A stretch of DNA of 63,996 nucleotides. It comes from Rhodopseudomonas infernalis (GTDB lineage: Bacteria > Pseudomonadota > Alphaproteobacteria > Rhizobiales > Xanthobacteraceae). The translations under genes and the position numbers were made by a program. The DNA is taken from the NCBI RefSeq assembly GCF_022271405.1, contig NZ_JAJNAL010000030.1, positions 1-63,996 on the forward strand, written 5' to 3'. The notes beneath the pieces were generated by a model, which was not told the origin of the DNA, did not search any database, and worked only from the letters and a program-made list of their open reading frames with translations. Below are positions 54,826 through 63,996 of the stretch, piece by piece; positions within the stretch are counted from its first letter, which is position 1, and every line of letters starts with the position of its first letter.

Positions 54826-56466
54826 ATGGCACTTACTCAACGCCTCGAGTTCCGACAGTCGCAGTCGCTGGTGATGACGCCGCAGTTGATGCAGGCGATC
54901 AAGCTGCTGCAACTGTCCAATCTGGATCTAGCGACTTTCGTCGAAGACGAACTCGAGAAGAACCCTCTGCTGGACCGCGCGACCGATACGCCCGAGGCGC
55001 CCGTCGCGGGCGAACCGTCGATGGAGCGCGGCGAAGCCGGCGGCAGTGAGTTCGGCGGCGATGAGTTCAGCGGCGGCGGCGATCTAGAAAGCGGAGAGTT
55101 CGCAAGCGGCGACTCGTTCGAGCCGGGCACCGAAGATTGGATGCACCGCGATCTCGGCAGCCGCAGCGACATCGAGCAGACTCTCGACACCGGCATGGAG
55201 AACGTCTTCCCCGAGGAGCCGGCCGAGGCCGCGGCGCGCGCCGCGCAAGACGTCGCGCCCGCGTCCTACACCGAATGGGGCGGCGGCGCGTCCAGTGACG
55301 AGGGATATAATCTCGAAGCTTTCGTTGCTGCCGAAAGCTCGCTGGCGGATCATCTGTCCGAGCAACTCGCGGTCGCGCTGACAAATCCGTCGCAACGCAT
55401 GATCGGGCAGTACCTGATCGATCTCGTCGACGACGCCGGCTATCTGCCGGCCGATCTCGGCGACGCCGCCGAGCGGCTCGGCACCACGCAGGCCGACGTC
55501 GAAGCCGTGGTCGGCGTGCTGCAAACGTTCGATCCGCCCGGCATCTGCGCGCGCTCGCTGGCGGAATGTTTGGCGATACAGCTGCGCGAACTCGACCGCT
55601 TCGATCCAGCCATGCAGGCGCTGATCGAGCATCTCGACCTGCTCGCCAAACGCGACATCACCAACCTGCGCAAGATCTGCGGCGTCGACGACGAGGACCT
55701 CGCCGATATGATCGGCGAAATCCGGCATCTCGACCCCAAGCCCGGCCTGAAGTTCGGCACATCGCGCGTTCAGACCGTGGTGCCGGACGTATTCGTCCGG
55801 CCCGGCCCCGATGGCGGCTGGCTGGTCGAACTCAACAGCGACACGCTGCCGAAGGTGTTGGTCAATCAGTCGTACTACTCGGAGCTGTCGAAGACGATCC
55901 GCAAGGACGGCGACAAGTCGTACTTCTCGGATTGCCTGCAGAATGCCACCTGGCTGGTACGCGCCCTCGACCAACGGGCTCGCACCATTCTGAAGGTCGC
56001 GACCGAGATCGTGCGCCAACAAGACGGCTTCTTCACCTTCGGCGTTGCCCATCTGCGGCCGCTGAATCTGAAGGCCGTCGCCGACGCGATCCAGATGCAC
56101 GAATCGACGGTGTCGCGCGTCACCGCCAACAAGTACATGGCGACCAACCGCGGCACTTTCGAGCTCAAGTATTTCTTTACCGCGTCGATAGCGTCCGCGG
56201 ACGGCGGCGAGGCTCATTCGGCCGAAGCGGTGCGTCATCACATCCGGCAATTGATCGATGGCGAAGATCCATCGGGGATTCTCTCCGACGACACCATCGT
56301 CGAGAAGCTGCGCGCAGCAGGCATCGATATTGCGCGCCGCACCGTGGCGAAGTATCGCGAGGCGATGCGCATTCCCTCCTCCGTGCAACGGCGCCGCGAC
56401 AAGCAGAGCGTGCTCGGCTCGGCCCTGTCGACGGCGGATCGCTCCCGCGACATCGCCCCGGCTTGA
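54826..56466 (+). CDS. rpoN: RNA polymerase sigma-54 factor
   Basis: A 546-aa sigma factor for promoters of the TGGC-N8-TTGC class, which needs AAA+ activators. Region I starts MALTQRLEFRQSQSLVMTPQ and has LMQAIKLLQLSNLDL. An acidic Gly/Ser-rich region II covers about 45-150. The core-binding and DNA-binding parts follow, with the HTH near QMHESTVSRVTANKYM. The C-terminal RpoN box is ARRTVAKYREAM. The gene follows lptB by 167 bp, within the common lptB-rpoN-hpf-ptsN order. Confidence 0.96.
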   Translation: MALTQRLEFRQSQSLVMTPQLMQAIKLLQLSNLDLATFVEDELEKNPLLDRATDTPEAPVAGEPSMERGEAGGSEFGGDEFSGGGDLESGEFASGDSFEPGTEDWMHRDLGSRSDIEQTLDTGMENVFPEEPAEAAARAAQDVAPASYTEWGGGASSDEGYNLEAFVAAESSLADHLSEQLAVALTNPSQRMIGQYLIDLVDDAGYLPADLGDAAERLGTTQADVEAVVGVLQTFDPPGICARSLAECLAIQLRELDRFDPAMQALIEHLDLLAKRDITNLRKICGVDDEDLADMIGEIRHLDPKPGLKFGTSRVQTVVPDVFVRPGPDGGWLVELNSDTLPKVLVNQSYYSELSKTIRKDGDKSYFSDCLQNATWLVRALDQRARTILKVATEIVRQQDGFFTFGVAHLRPLNLKAVADAIQMHESTVSRVTANKYMATNRGTFELKYFFTASIASADGGEAHSAEAVRHHIRQLIDGEDPSGILSDDTIVEKLRAAGIDIARRTVAKYREAMRIPSSVQRRRDKQSVLGSALSTADRSRDIAPA

Positions 56467-56519
56467 TTACGCCGCCGCTCGGACTACTGTCAGTACCCCA
56501 AAGACAAACGAGGCATCCC

Positions 56520-57128
56520 ATGACCATCCGGGTCTCCGGCAAAAGCATCAGCGTCGGCGAAGCCCTGCGCGGCCGCGTCAGCGAACGCACCGAAGAGGTG
56601 TTGCGCAAATATTTCGACGGCAACTACTCGGGCCACATCACGCTGAGCAAAGACGGCTTCGGATTCCGCACCGACTGTGCGCTGCACCTCGATTCCGGCA
56701 TCACGCTGGAAGCCGAGTCGAACGCGGCAGACGCTTATGCGAGCGCCGACCAGGCGCTGCTGCAGATCGAAAAGCGGCTGCGCCGCTACAAGAGCCGGCT
56801 GAAGGATCGCTCGGCCCGCAAGGCGCATGCCGAGGCCGCCGCCATCGCCGAATTGGGCGCCCCGCCGGTCGATGCCCCGAGCTACGTCATCGAAGCGCCT
56901 GGCGACGAGGAGCATCACGAGGAGGCTTACAACCCGGTGATCATCGCCGAAGCCACCACGTCGATGAAGCGGCTGTCGGTGAGCGAAGCGGTGGTGGAAC
57001 TCGACCTGACCGGTGCGCCGGTGATGGTGTTCCTGCATGGCGGCTCGGGGCGCGTGAACATCATCTATCGTCGAGCCGACGGAAATATCGGTTGGATCGA
57101 TCCGCCCACCGTGAACGCTGCCGCCTGA
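56520..57128 (+). CDS. hpf: Ribosome hibernation promoting factor (long form)
   Basis: A 202-aa long HPF. The N-terminal RMF/YfiA-like domain (about 1-105: MTIRVSGKSISVGEALRGRV ... YKSRLKD) sits on the 30S in the tRNA/mRNA channel. A linker (110-140) joins the C-terminal dimerisation domain (about 145-202: MKRLSVSEAVVELDLTG, VFLHGGSGRVNIIYRR), which joins two 70S into 100S particles in stationary phase. AGGCATCCC precedes the ATG at 56520. The gene lies 53 bp after rpoN. Confidence 0.94.
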   Translation: MTIRVSGKSISVGEALRGRVSERTEEVLRKYFDGNYSGHITLSKDGFGFRTDCALHLDSGITLEAESNAADAYASADQALLQIEKRLRRYKSRLKDRSARKAHAEAAAIAELGAPPVDAPSYVIEAPGDEEHHEEAYNPVIIAEATTSMKRLSVSEAVVELDLTGAPVMVFLHGGSGRVNIIYRRADGNIGWIDPPTVNAAA

Positions 57129-57141
57129 CGGTGGTTGGGAG

Positions 57142-57174
57142 ATGGCCGTCCCGTGTTGCATACGAGACGGCCAT
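57142..57174 (+). terminator. Hairpin after hpf
   Basis: ATGGCCGTC and GACGGCCAT form a 9-bp stem 13 bp after the hpf stop, with an inner CGT/ACG pair. There is no T tract. The following stretch to ptsN (57175-57395) shows no gene, so ptsN probably has its own promoter. Confidence 0.6.
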
Positions 57175-57395
57175 TGACGCCCGGTGGCGGCTCTGCCTAT
57201 GGTCCGCCGCCTTCTGAGCCGGTGCCGGAAGCTTCGACTTTGCCACCGCCGGCAGGGATGATAGATTAGCTAGGCCGATGAATTGATGAAGATTTTCGAG
57301 CTCAGAGGGCTGAGTGGATCTTCTCGATCGAGCTTGACGCAGACTACCCCTGTCCTATTTCACAACGACCGCAAAGCACATCCTCGGAACGCCGT

Positions 57396-57857
57396 ATGAC
57401 GATTACCGATCTGGTCGCGCCCGAGGCCGTCATTCCGGCGTTGAAGGTCATCAGTAAGAAGCAAGCCCTGCAGGAACTCGCCGCGCGTGCCGCGGAGCTT
57501 TCTGGGCAGAATGAGCGGGCGATCTTCGAGGTTCTGCTGCAGCGCGAGAAGCTCGGCACCACCGCGGTCGGTTACGGCGTTGCCATCCCCCACGGCAAGC
57601 TCCCGAAGCTGGACAAACTGTTCGGCCTGTTTGCACGGCTCGAACGGCCGATCGACTTCGAGGCGATGGACGGCCAGCCGGTCGATCTGATCTTCCTGCT
57701 GCTGGCTCCGGAAGGCGCGGGAGCCGATCACCTAAAGGCCCTGGCACGGATCGCTCGCCTGCTGCGCGATCAGGACGTCGCCAAGAAGCTGCGCGCCTCG
57801 CGCGACGCGCAAGCGATCTATTCGGTGCTGGCGCTGCCGCCGGCAACCGCTGCGTAA
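57396..57857 (+). CDS. ptsN: PTS IIA-like nitrogen regulatory protein
   Basis: A 153-aa EIIA(Ntr) protein of the nitrogen phosphotransferase system. The phospho-acceptor is H66 in GYGVAIPHGKLPKL. The fold segments KKQALQELAARAAEL and DLIFLLLAPEGAGADHLKAL match the family. It relays phosphate state to regulators of K+ transport, PHB storage and nitrogen control. Its position after rpoN-hpf is conserved. Confidence 0.94.
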   Translation: MTITDLVAPEAVIPALKVISKKQALQELAARAAELSGQNERAIFEVLLQREKLGTTAVGYGVAIPHGKLPKLDKLFGLFARLERPIDFEAMDGQPVDLIFLLLAPEGAGADHLKALARIARLLRDQDVAKKLRASRDAQAIYSVLALPPATAA

Positions 57858-58017
57858 CTGCTGCCGCAGATTTCGACGATTAATAATTGGAATCTGTATA
57901 AGCGAACGAGGTTCGCGCAGGTCGTTGATCGCCGCAGGTCGTTGATCGCCAACGTGTATCAACGCAGTCACGCGGGGTCCGTCTCCGGACACCGCGTCTG
58001 CCTGGTAGCTCAGGGGA

Positions 58018-58299
58018 TCAGTGCACGCTCACCGCTTGGAGCTCCTGGCTCCAGGCATTGGCCACAGCGGCTTCGCGGCTGTCGGTCAGCATGATCGGCG
58101 TGCCGTCGGCCGAATGCAACGCGAACAGCTTGATGCCGGGCGCGATCTGCGGCGCCTGCGGGAACAGGCCGGGCACGTCCTCGGAGCGGATCTGCTTCAC
58201 ATAGGCGATGTGGCCTTCGCCCAGATGCGCCAACGCTTCCGGCGTGACGTGGACATTCTCGCGGGTGGCCGAATCTTCGTGTGTACCCAAGTCAGTCAT
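58018..58299 (-). CDS. DUF1150-family protein
   Basis: A 93-aa acidic protein typical of Rhizobiales: LAHLGEGHIAYVKQIRSEDV, FALHSADGTPIMLTDSREAA and a C-terminal NAWSQELQAVSVH. The family nearly always neighbours a small heat-shock protein, as here (Hsp20 50 bp upstream), suggesting a shared stress transcript. Function unknown. The region 57858-58017 between ptsN and this gene is AT-rich in part and has no gene. Confidence 0.87.
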   Translation of the reverse strand: MTDLGTHEDSATRENVHVTPEALAHLGEGHIAYVKQIRSEDVPGLFPQAPQIAPGIKLFALHSADGTPIMLTDSREAAVANAWSQELQAVSVH

Positions 58300-58349
58300 G
58301 GTCTCGACTCCTGTGTCAGACTAAGCGGTCGAGTCCGCTACTCGTTCCA

Positions 58350-58775
58350 TTATTCGTGCTCGGTGATGGCAATTGTCTTAATCACCCGCTCGGGCTCAGG
58401 CCTGACCAGATCGATGGACAACAACCCGTTCTTCAGATCCGCACCCAGCACTTGCATCCCCTCCGCCAGCACGAAGGTGCGCTGGAAGTGGCGCGCGGCG
58501 ATGCCGCGATGGATGTATTGCCGGGCTTTGTCATCCTGCTGGCGACCCCTGATGACGAGTTGATTTTCCTCAATCGTCACATCGAGTTGATCACGGGTGA
58601 AACCCGCGACCGCGAGCGTGATCCGGAGCTTTTCGGGATCCCCGCTGCTGCGTTCGCAGCGCTCGATGTTGTAGGGCGGGTAGCCGTCGGCACCCTTGAC
58701 GACGCGGTCGAGCGCACGCTCGATCTCGTCGAATCCCAGCAGAAAGGGACTGGATAACGTAGGAACACGAGACAT
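58350..58775 (-). CDS. Small heat-shock protein (Hsp20/IbpA type)
   Basis: A 141-aa alpha-crystallin-domain chaperone that holds unfolding proteins. The N-terminal SSPFLLGFDEIERALDRVV is the IbpA-like start. The ACD covers about 35-125 (PPYNIERCERSSGDPEKLRI, LAVAGFTRDQLDV, RTFVLAEGM). The C-terminal tail carries no clear IXI motif beyond IKTIAITEHE. ATG 58775 is used because homology begins there; a longer frame extends into non-conserved sequence. It forms a likely operon with the DUF1150 gene. Confidence 0.92.
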   Translation of the reverse strand: MSRVPTLSSPFLLGFDEIERALDRVVKGADGYPPYNIERCERSSGDPEKLRITLAVAGFTRDQLDVTIEENQLVIRGRQQDDKARQYIHRGIAARHFQRTFVLAEGMQVLGADLKNGLLSIDLVRPEPERVIKTIAITEHE

Positions 58776-58919
58776 CACAAAGTCCTCTCGAAGCGACTTT
58801 GAGGGGGTCCTTGCGGCACCCCGCTGACCGTCCGGCATCGTGCCGGCCGGTCGAAACCAATATGGGCAGTGCAAGATACCGGTGCAAGCCACCCGAAACA
58901 ACGAAATTTCCTTGCCGGC

Positions 58920-60008
<1,089 letters not shown>

Positions 60009-60025
60009 GCGCGCGCTCCGCGCGC

Positions 60026-60114
60026 GAGAGCGAATGGCGAATAGCGAGTGGCGAATGGAAGGACGGATCGGCGTCGGCTCGGCTATTCGCTACTCGCCAT
60101 TCGCTACTCGCCAT
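60026..60114. repeat. Inverted array of about 8-bp units (GCGAATGG/GCGAATAG)
   Basis: On one side GCGAATGGCGAATAGCGAGT and GGCGAATGG; on the other CTATTCGCTACTCGCCATTC and GCTACTCGCCAT. Each arm is itself made of a short repeated unit. It lies in the ugpE-ugpC gap and could fold into a long hairpin in the operon mRNA. Confidence 0.85.
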
Positions 60115-60116
60115 CT

Positions 60117-60965
60117 TCACTTCTCCGTCTCGACCAGTCCGCGCACGAACAGCTTCTGCATCAGCACCACTACGGCGACCGGCGGCAGCATCGCCAGCAC
60201 CGCGGTCGCCATCACGATCGGCCACTCGGTCAGCGCATCCGACGTCACGATCATCTTGCGGATGCCGATCTGGATGGTCTGCATGTCGTCGCGCGTGGTA
60301 ATCAGCAGCGGCCACAGATATTGATTCCAGCCGAGGATGAACAGGATCACGAACAGCGCCGCCATGTTGGTGCGCGACAGCGGCAGCAGCGTATCCCAGA
60401 AGAACCGGAACGGCCCGGCGCCGTCGATCCGCGACGCTTCGAGCAGTTCGTCCGGCACCGTCATGAAGAACTGCCGGAACAGCAGCGTCGCGGTCGCAGA
60501 CGCAATCAGCGGCAGCGTCAGGCCCGCATAGCTGTCGAGCAGATTGAGGTCGGCGACGATCTTGTAGGTCGGGTAGATCCGGACCTCGACCGGCAGCATC
60601 AGGGTGATGAAGATGATCCAGAAGATCGTCATCCGGAACGGAAACCGGAAATACACGATCGCATAGGCGGAGATCAGCGAGATCGCGATCTTGCCGACCG
60701 CAATCAGCATCGCCATCACGAACGAGTTGAACAGCATGGTGCCGACCGGCTCGCGGGTGGTGCCCGAGGTGCCGACGAACAGCGTCTGGTAGTAGGTGTC
60801 GAGAAAATGCCCGCCCGGCAGCAGCGACATCTGGCCGTTGGCGATGGTGGCGTTGTCCTGGGTCGAGGCCACGAAAGCGATGTAGACCGGAAACGCCACG
60901 ATCAGCACCCCGGTCCACAGCATCAGATGCGGCAGCAGATTTCCGAAGCGGCGGTGCTCGACCAT
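60117..60965 (-). CDS. ugpE: Glycerol-3-phosphate ABC importer, permease UgpE
   Basis: A 282-aa permease with six transmembrane helices. The EAA loop that contacts the ATPase is ELLEASRIDGAGPFRFFWDT. The N-terminal LMLWTGVLIVAFPVYIAFVA is helix 1. Its ATG overlaps the ugpA stop (TGATG), so the two are translationally coupled. Together with UgpA it forms the heterodimeric channel. Confidence 0.92.
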   Translation of the reverse strand: MVEHRRFGNLLPHLMLWTGVLIVAFPVYIAFVASTQDNATIANGQMSLLPGGHFLDTYYQTLFVGTSGTTREPVGTMLFNSFVMAMLIAVGKIAISLISAYAIVYFRFPFRMTIFWIIFITLMLPVEVRIYPTYKIVADLNLLDSYAGLTLPLIASATATLLFRQFFMTVPDELLEASRIDGAGPFRFFWDTLLPLSRTNMAALFVILFILGWNQYLWPLLITTRDDMQTIQIGIRKMIVTSDALTEWPIVMATAVLAMLPPVAVVVLMQKLFVRGLVETEK

Positions 60966-61846
60966 CAGTAGTTCACCTTGCGCTCGACGAAGCGGAACTG
61001 GAATGCGGTGAGCGCGATGACGATGCCCATCAGGATCACCGACTGCGCCGCCGAGCTGCCCAGATTGCCGCCCAGCAGGCCGTCGCTGTAGACCTTGTAG
61101 ACCAGCGTTTCGGTGGCCTTGGCGGGGCCGCCGCGGGTCATGGTGTCGATGATGCCGAAGGTGTCGAAGAACGCGTAGACGATGTTGACGACGATCAGGA
61201 AGAAGATGGTCGGCGACAGCAGCGGGAAGATGATGGTCCAGAACCGCCGCATCGGCCGCGCGCCGTCGATCGCCGCCGCCTCGATCACGCTGGCAGGGAT
61301 CGCCTGCAGGCCGGCGAGAAAGAACAGGAAATTGTAGGAGATCTGCTTCCACGCCGCGGCCAGGATGATGAGCGTCGCCGCCTGGTTGCCGTCGAGCAGC
61401 GGGTTCCAGTCGACGCCAAGATTGCGCAGCGCGTGCGCGATCACGCCGAGCGACGGGTTGAGCATGAACACCCACAGCACGCCGACCACCGGCGGCGCCA
61501 CCGCATAGGGCCAGATCAGCAGCGTGCGATAGAACATCGAGCCGCGCAGCGGCCGGTCCGCCATCACCGCCAGCAGCAGCGCCAGCGACAGCGACGACAG
61601 CGCGATCAGAACCGAGAACACGAAGGTGCGCAGGATGGCGGCGAAGTAATCCGGGTCGCTGAGCAGCTCCTGATAGTTCTCGAACCACACGAAGGTGGTC
61701 GACAACCCGAACGCGTCCTGCAGCAGGAACGACTGGATTACCGCCTGCAGCGCCGGCCAATAGAAAAACACCAGCACCACCGCAAGCTGCGGCAGAACCA
61801 GCAGATAGGGCAGGAATTTGGACTGGAAGACGGCCTGCTTGAGCAT
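60965..61846 (-). CDS. ugpA: Glycerol-3-phosphate ABC importer, permease UgpA
   Basis: A 293-aa permease with six helices; the EAA loop is [20 protein letters not shown] and the first helix [19 protein letters not shown]. Its ribosome site (GGGGAG, 7 nt before the ATG) lies in the hairpin repeat that ends the DUF559 gene 3 bp upstream, so insertion of that module has replaced the original leader. It precedes ugpE with a one-base overlap. Confidence 0.92.
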   Translation of the reverse strand: MLKQAVFQSKFLPYLLVLPQLAVVLVFFYWPALQAVIQSFLLQDAFGLSTTFVWFENYQELLSDPDYFAAILRTFVFSVLIALSSLSLALLLAVMADRPLRGSMFYRTLLIWPYAVAPPVVGVLWVFMLNPSLGVIAHALRNLGVDWNPLLDGNQAATLIILAAAWKQISYNFLFFLAGLQAIPASVIEAAAIDGARPMRRFWTIIFPLLSPTIFFLIVVNIVYAFFDTFGIIDTMTRGGPAKATETLVYKVYSDGLLGGNLGSSAAQSVILMGIVIALTAFQFRFVERKVNY

Positions 61847-61849
61847 GGA

Positions 61850-62245
61850 CTAACTCCCCTCCCCCCGCTCTTGCGGCGGGGAGGGGTCGGGGGTGGGGGG
61901 AGCCGCGCGCACAGCGTCTACGATGCTCTGCATCACGCCCTCGATGTTCTGCAGGACATCGTTATTCCAGAAACGCAGCACGCGGTAGCCCGCAGTATTG
62001 AGATAGTTCGTTCGAACGACATCGGCGGCCGATCCATCGTGCTGGCCGCCGTCGATTTCAATGACGAGGCGGAGGGCATGGCAGGCAAAGTCCGCAAAGT
62101 ATGGGCCGATCGTCGCCTGTCGGCGAAAATGGGCCTCGCCGAATGCGGGGCGACGCAGTCGTTGCCACAGCTTCCGCTCGGCGTCCGTCGGATTTTGACG
62201 GAGGCTCCGAGCGCGTGGGATCCGGTGGTCGACTGTGCGTGCCAT
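61850..62245 (-). CDS. DUF559 (Vsr-like) endonuclease-domain protein 2
   Basis: A 131-aa relative of the protein at 41740-42216. The start MARTVDHRIPRARSLRQNPT is followed by the helix DAERKLWQRL and the core ADFACHALRLVIEIDGGQH with D52, E63, D65 and H69. The two proteins are clearly homologous but differ at roughly half of the aligned core positions. Residues about 116-131 (PTPDPSPPQERGEG) are encoded by the R5 repeat. The gene ends 3 bp before ugpA and sits between ugpB and ugpA. Activity is predicted from fold only. Confidence 0.88.
   Translation of the reverse strand: MARTVDHRIPRARSLRQNPTDAERKLWQRLRRPAFGEAHFRRQATIGPYFADFACHALRLVIEIDGGQHDGSAADVVRTNYLNTAGYRVLRFWNNDVLQNIEGVMQSIVDAVRAAPPTPDPSPPQERGEGS
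61854..61904. repeat. R5 hairpin repeat at the 3' end of DUF559 gene 2
   Basis: CTCCCCTCCCCCCGCTCTTG, CGGCGGGGAGGGG and then the tail TCGGGGGTGGGGGGAGCC, which faces the gene. It is an inverted copy of 62262-62310. It encodes the protein's C-terminus and provides the ugpA ribosome site. Confidence 0.9.
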
Positions 62246-62261
62246 CAGCGTTCGTGCCTGG

Positions 62262-62310
62262 GGCCCCCCCACCCCCGACCCCTCCCCGCCGCAAGGGCGG
62301 GGGGAGGGGG
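62262..62310. repeat. R5 hairpin repeat at the 5' end of DUF559 gene 2
   Basis: GGCCCCCCCACCCCCGACCC then CTCCCCGCCGCAAGGGCGGG and GGGAGGGGG. Its tail faces the DUF559 start codon 17 bp away. With 61854-61904 it makes a pair of about 50-bp terminal inverted repeats enclosing the gene. Confidence 0.9.
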
Positions 62311-62332
62311 AAGGCCGTACGCGGGGAAAGAA

Positions 62333-63658
62333 CTACTTCACCGCCGTCTTTTCAAACTGCCGCAGCATGGTGTTGCCACGCGTCACCGCAGCATCCAGGG
62401 CTTCCTTGGCGGTCTTCTTGCCGGCCAGCGCCTGCTCGATTTCCTCGGCCCAGACGTCGCGCAGCTGCACCATGTTGCCGAGCCGCAGGCCGCGCGAGTT
62501 CTCGGTCGGGGGCTTGTTGGTCAGTTCCTTGATCGGTGTCTCGAGATAGGGCTGATCCTTGTAGAAGCCCTCGGCCTTGGCCTTCTCATACGCCGCCTTG
62601 GTAATCGGCAGATAGCCCGATGCCTTGTGGATCGCGACCTGGCGGTCGGTGTCGGACAGGAAGGCGAGGAACTTGGCGACGCCCTTGTATTCGTCCGGGG
62701 TCTTGCCGCCCATCACCCACAGCGAGGCGCCGCCGATGATCGAATTCTGTGGCGCGCCCGGGGCGTCCGGGTAGTACGGCATCGGCGCGTTGGTCCAGTT
62801 GAACTTGGCCTGGTTCTTGACGTTGCCGAAAAAGCCCGAGGAGGTCAGGAACAGCGGGCACTCGCCCGATGTGAAGCGGCCTTCGCCGGTGTTGGTGCGA
62901 CCGGAGTAATCGTAGGTCTTGTCCTTCTGCAGCTCGATCAGTTTTTCGAGGTGCTTGACCTGCAGCGTGCCGTTGAATTCGAGCTTGGTATCGAAGCCGT
63001 CGAGGCCGTTGGCCTTGGACGCCAGCGGGACATTGTGCCAGGCCGAGAGCTGCTCGATGTTCGCCCAAGTCACCCAGGCGGTCGAGAAGCCGCAGGTCGC
63101 GTAGCCGGCGGCCTTCAGCTTCTTGGCATCCTCGAACACTTCGGGCCAGGTCTTCGGGATCTCAGTGATGTTGGCCTTCTTCAGGGCGTCGAGATTGACC
63201 CACATCACCATCGACGACGAGTTGAAGGGGAACGACAGCATCTCGCCCTTGGAGGTCGAGTAGTAGCCGGTGATCGCCGGCAGATAGGCGTTCGGATCGA
63301 ACGGTTCGCCGGTTTCCTGCATCAGCTTGTAGACCGGCTTCACCGCGCCGGTGGCGGCCATCATGGTGGCAGTGCCGACTTCGAACACCTGCATGATGTG
63401 CGGCGCGTTGCCGGCGCGGAACGCCGCGATGCCGGCGTTCATCGTGTCGGCATAGCCGCCCTTGTAGGTCGGGACGACCTTGTAGTCGCTCTGCGAGGCG
63501 TTGAAGTCGTTCGCGAGCTTGACGACGACGTCGTTGTTGCCGCCGGTCATGGCGTGCCACCACTGAATCTCGGTGGCCGCCTGCGCTGGCGAGGCGAGCG
63601 CCAAGGTACCGGCGACGGATACGGCGAGAGCCGTCAGGCTGAAGGAGCGAAACGTCAT
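62333..63658 (-). CDS. ugpB: Glycerol-3-phosphate ABC importer, binding protein
   Basis: A 441-aa periplasmic binding protein. The signal peptide ends near PAQAATE. The mature protein resembles E. coli UgpB throughout: VPTYKGGYADTMNAGIAAFR, QVFEVGTATMMAATGAVKPV, SIIGGASLWVMGGK, SGYLPITKAAYEKAKAEGFY and the end AVTRGNTMLRQFEKTAVK. It binds sn-glycerol-3-phosphate and possibly its diesters. The start ATG 63658 follows GGGAGGT. It is the first gene of the ugpBAEC order. Confidence 0.94.
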   Translation of the reverse strand: MTFRSFSLTALAVSVAGTLALASPAQAATEIQWWHAMTGGNNDVVVKLANDFNASQSDYKVVPTYKGGYADTMNAGIAAFRAGNAPHIMQVFEVGTATMMAATGAVKPVYKLMQETGEPFDPNAYLPAITGYYSTSKGEMLSFPFNSSSMVMWVNLDALKKANITEIPKTWPEVFEDAKKLKAAGYATCGFSTAWVTWANIEQLSAWHNVPLASKANGLDGFDTKLEFNGTLQVKHLEKLIELQKDKTYDYSGRTNTGEGRFTSGECPLFLTSSGFFGNVKNQAKFNWTNAPMPYYPDAPGAPQNSIIGGASLWVMGGKTPDEYKGVAKFLAFLSDTDRQVAIHKASGYLPITKAAYEKAKAEGFYKDQPYLETPIKELTNKPPTENSRGLRLGNMVQLRDVWAEEIEQALAGKKTAKEALDAAVTRGNTMLRQFEKTAVK

Positions 63659-63786
63659 CAAGGACCTCCCGAACGAGCGTCATCTTCGTGAGCGCGCGTT
63701 AGCAGCGCCGGATGACAGTCACATGACCGTATATGCGACGCCATCGTTAGGAGGAAGCGGTCCGGGTGCAAAGCACGGAAAAAGAA

Positions 63787-63875
63787 CTAAGCCGTCTTGC
63801 GGCGGCGCAGCAGGAACCCGGCAGCGGATCCGCGATCGGGGTCCGCGATGATGTTGATCTCGGCCGAACAGCCGG

Positions 63876-63880
<5 letters not shown>
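63787..63880 (-). CDS. Possible 3' end of a truncated gene
   Basis: On the minus strand an open frame ends at TAG (63787-63789) and reads CSAEINIIADPDRGSAAGFL then LRRRKTA before the stop. It looks protein-like but runs into the G-rich artefact, so only about 30 residues are visible. No family is recognised. The gap 63659-63786 before it must contain the ugpB promoter. Confidence 0.25.

Positions 63881-63996
<116 letters not shown>

Noticed and set aside
54826-54845. TGGCAC at the rpoN start looks like a sigma-54 -24 box.
   Set aside because: No TTGC at the right distance, and it lies inside the coding sequence.
57998-58022. CTGGTAGCTCAGGGGATCAG resembles a tRNA D-arm.
   Set aside because: No acceptor, anticodon or T-arm follows, and it runs into the 3' end of the DUF1150 gene.
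61854-62310. The inverted repeats plus a nuclease gene could be an ordinary insertion sequence.
   Set aside because: There is no transposase, the repeat lies inside the coding end, and the protein is a DUF559 nuclease; treated instead as a REP-like module.

Overview
This is a high-GC alphaproteobacterial chromosomal segment, most likely Rhodopseudomonas (R. palustris group) or a close Nitrobacteraceae relative. The malonyl-CoA synthetase at 425-1936 has the length (503 aa) and the C-terminal catalytic lysine (K488) of the characterised R. palustris MatB. The order lptC-lptA-lptB-rpoN-hpf-ptsN, the DUF1150/Hsp20 pair, and intergenic spaces packed with palindromic repeats all fit that group. 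Both window ends (about 1-180 and 63876-63996) are almost pure C or G and look like sequence or assembly artefacts.

Layout. 0.4-11 kb: matB, a fasciclin-domain protein, a cytochrome b561 plus Tat-exported molybdopterin oxidoreductase pair, sodC, an MFS exporter, leuB, asd and a metallo-hydrolase. 11-20 kb: a hybrid histidine kinase, a PHB-depolymerase-type esterase, three small conserved proteins, an aromatic-acid-exporter-like protein and an MmgE/PrpD protein. 20-30 kb: a PAS-only protein, malonyl-CoA decarboxylase, pirin, purC, an enoyl-CoA hydratase, radC, Ku and a Tat-exported FAD oxidoreductase. 30-38 kb: a YiiX-type hydrolase, a PAS-GGDEF-EAL protein with a degenerate GGDEF site, mepA, a K+/H+ antiporter, an MscS channel and map. 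39-46 kb, minus strand: infC (AUU start), rpmI-rplT, pheS and pheT. 46-51 kb: an alpha/beta hydrolase, queG, a GST, uppP, an NDUFA9-like protein and tRNA-Leu(CAG). 51-58 kb: rnd, the LPS-transport operon lptCAB, rpoN, hpf and ptsN. 58-64 kb: DUF1150, Hsp20 and the ugpB-ugpA-ugpE-ugpC glycerol-3-phosphate importer.

Functional links. LptC/A/B supply most of the inner-membrane and periplasmic LPS bridge. RpoN, HPF and PtsN(Nitro) form the usual nitrogen/stress cassette downstream. InfC, L35, L20 and PheS/T form a translation cluster. Ku and RadC lie close together. MatB makes malonyl-CoA and the decarboxylase about 19 kb away removes it.

Most notable observation: two small DUF559 (Vsr-like, PD-(D/E)xK) nuclease genes, at 41740-42216 and 61850-62245. 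Each lies inside an otherwise contiguous operon (pheS-pheT and ugpB-ugpA). Each is bracketed by inverted copies of its own hairpin repeat, and each has its C-terminus encoded by the repeat. Gene-less paired copies of the first repeat occur at three further sites, one of them nested inside another repeat family. The architecture resembles REP/RAYT elements but with a different nuclease, so it is a candidate repeat-mobilising system.
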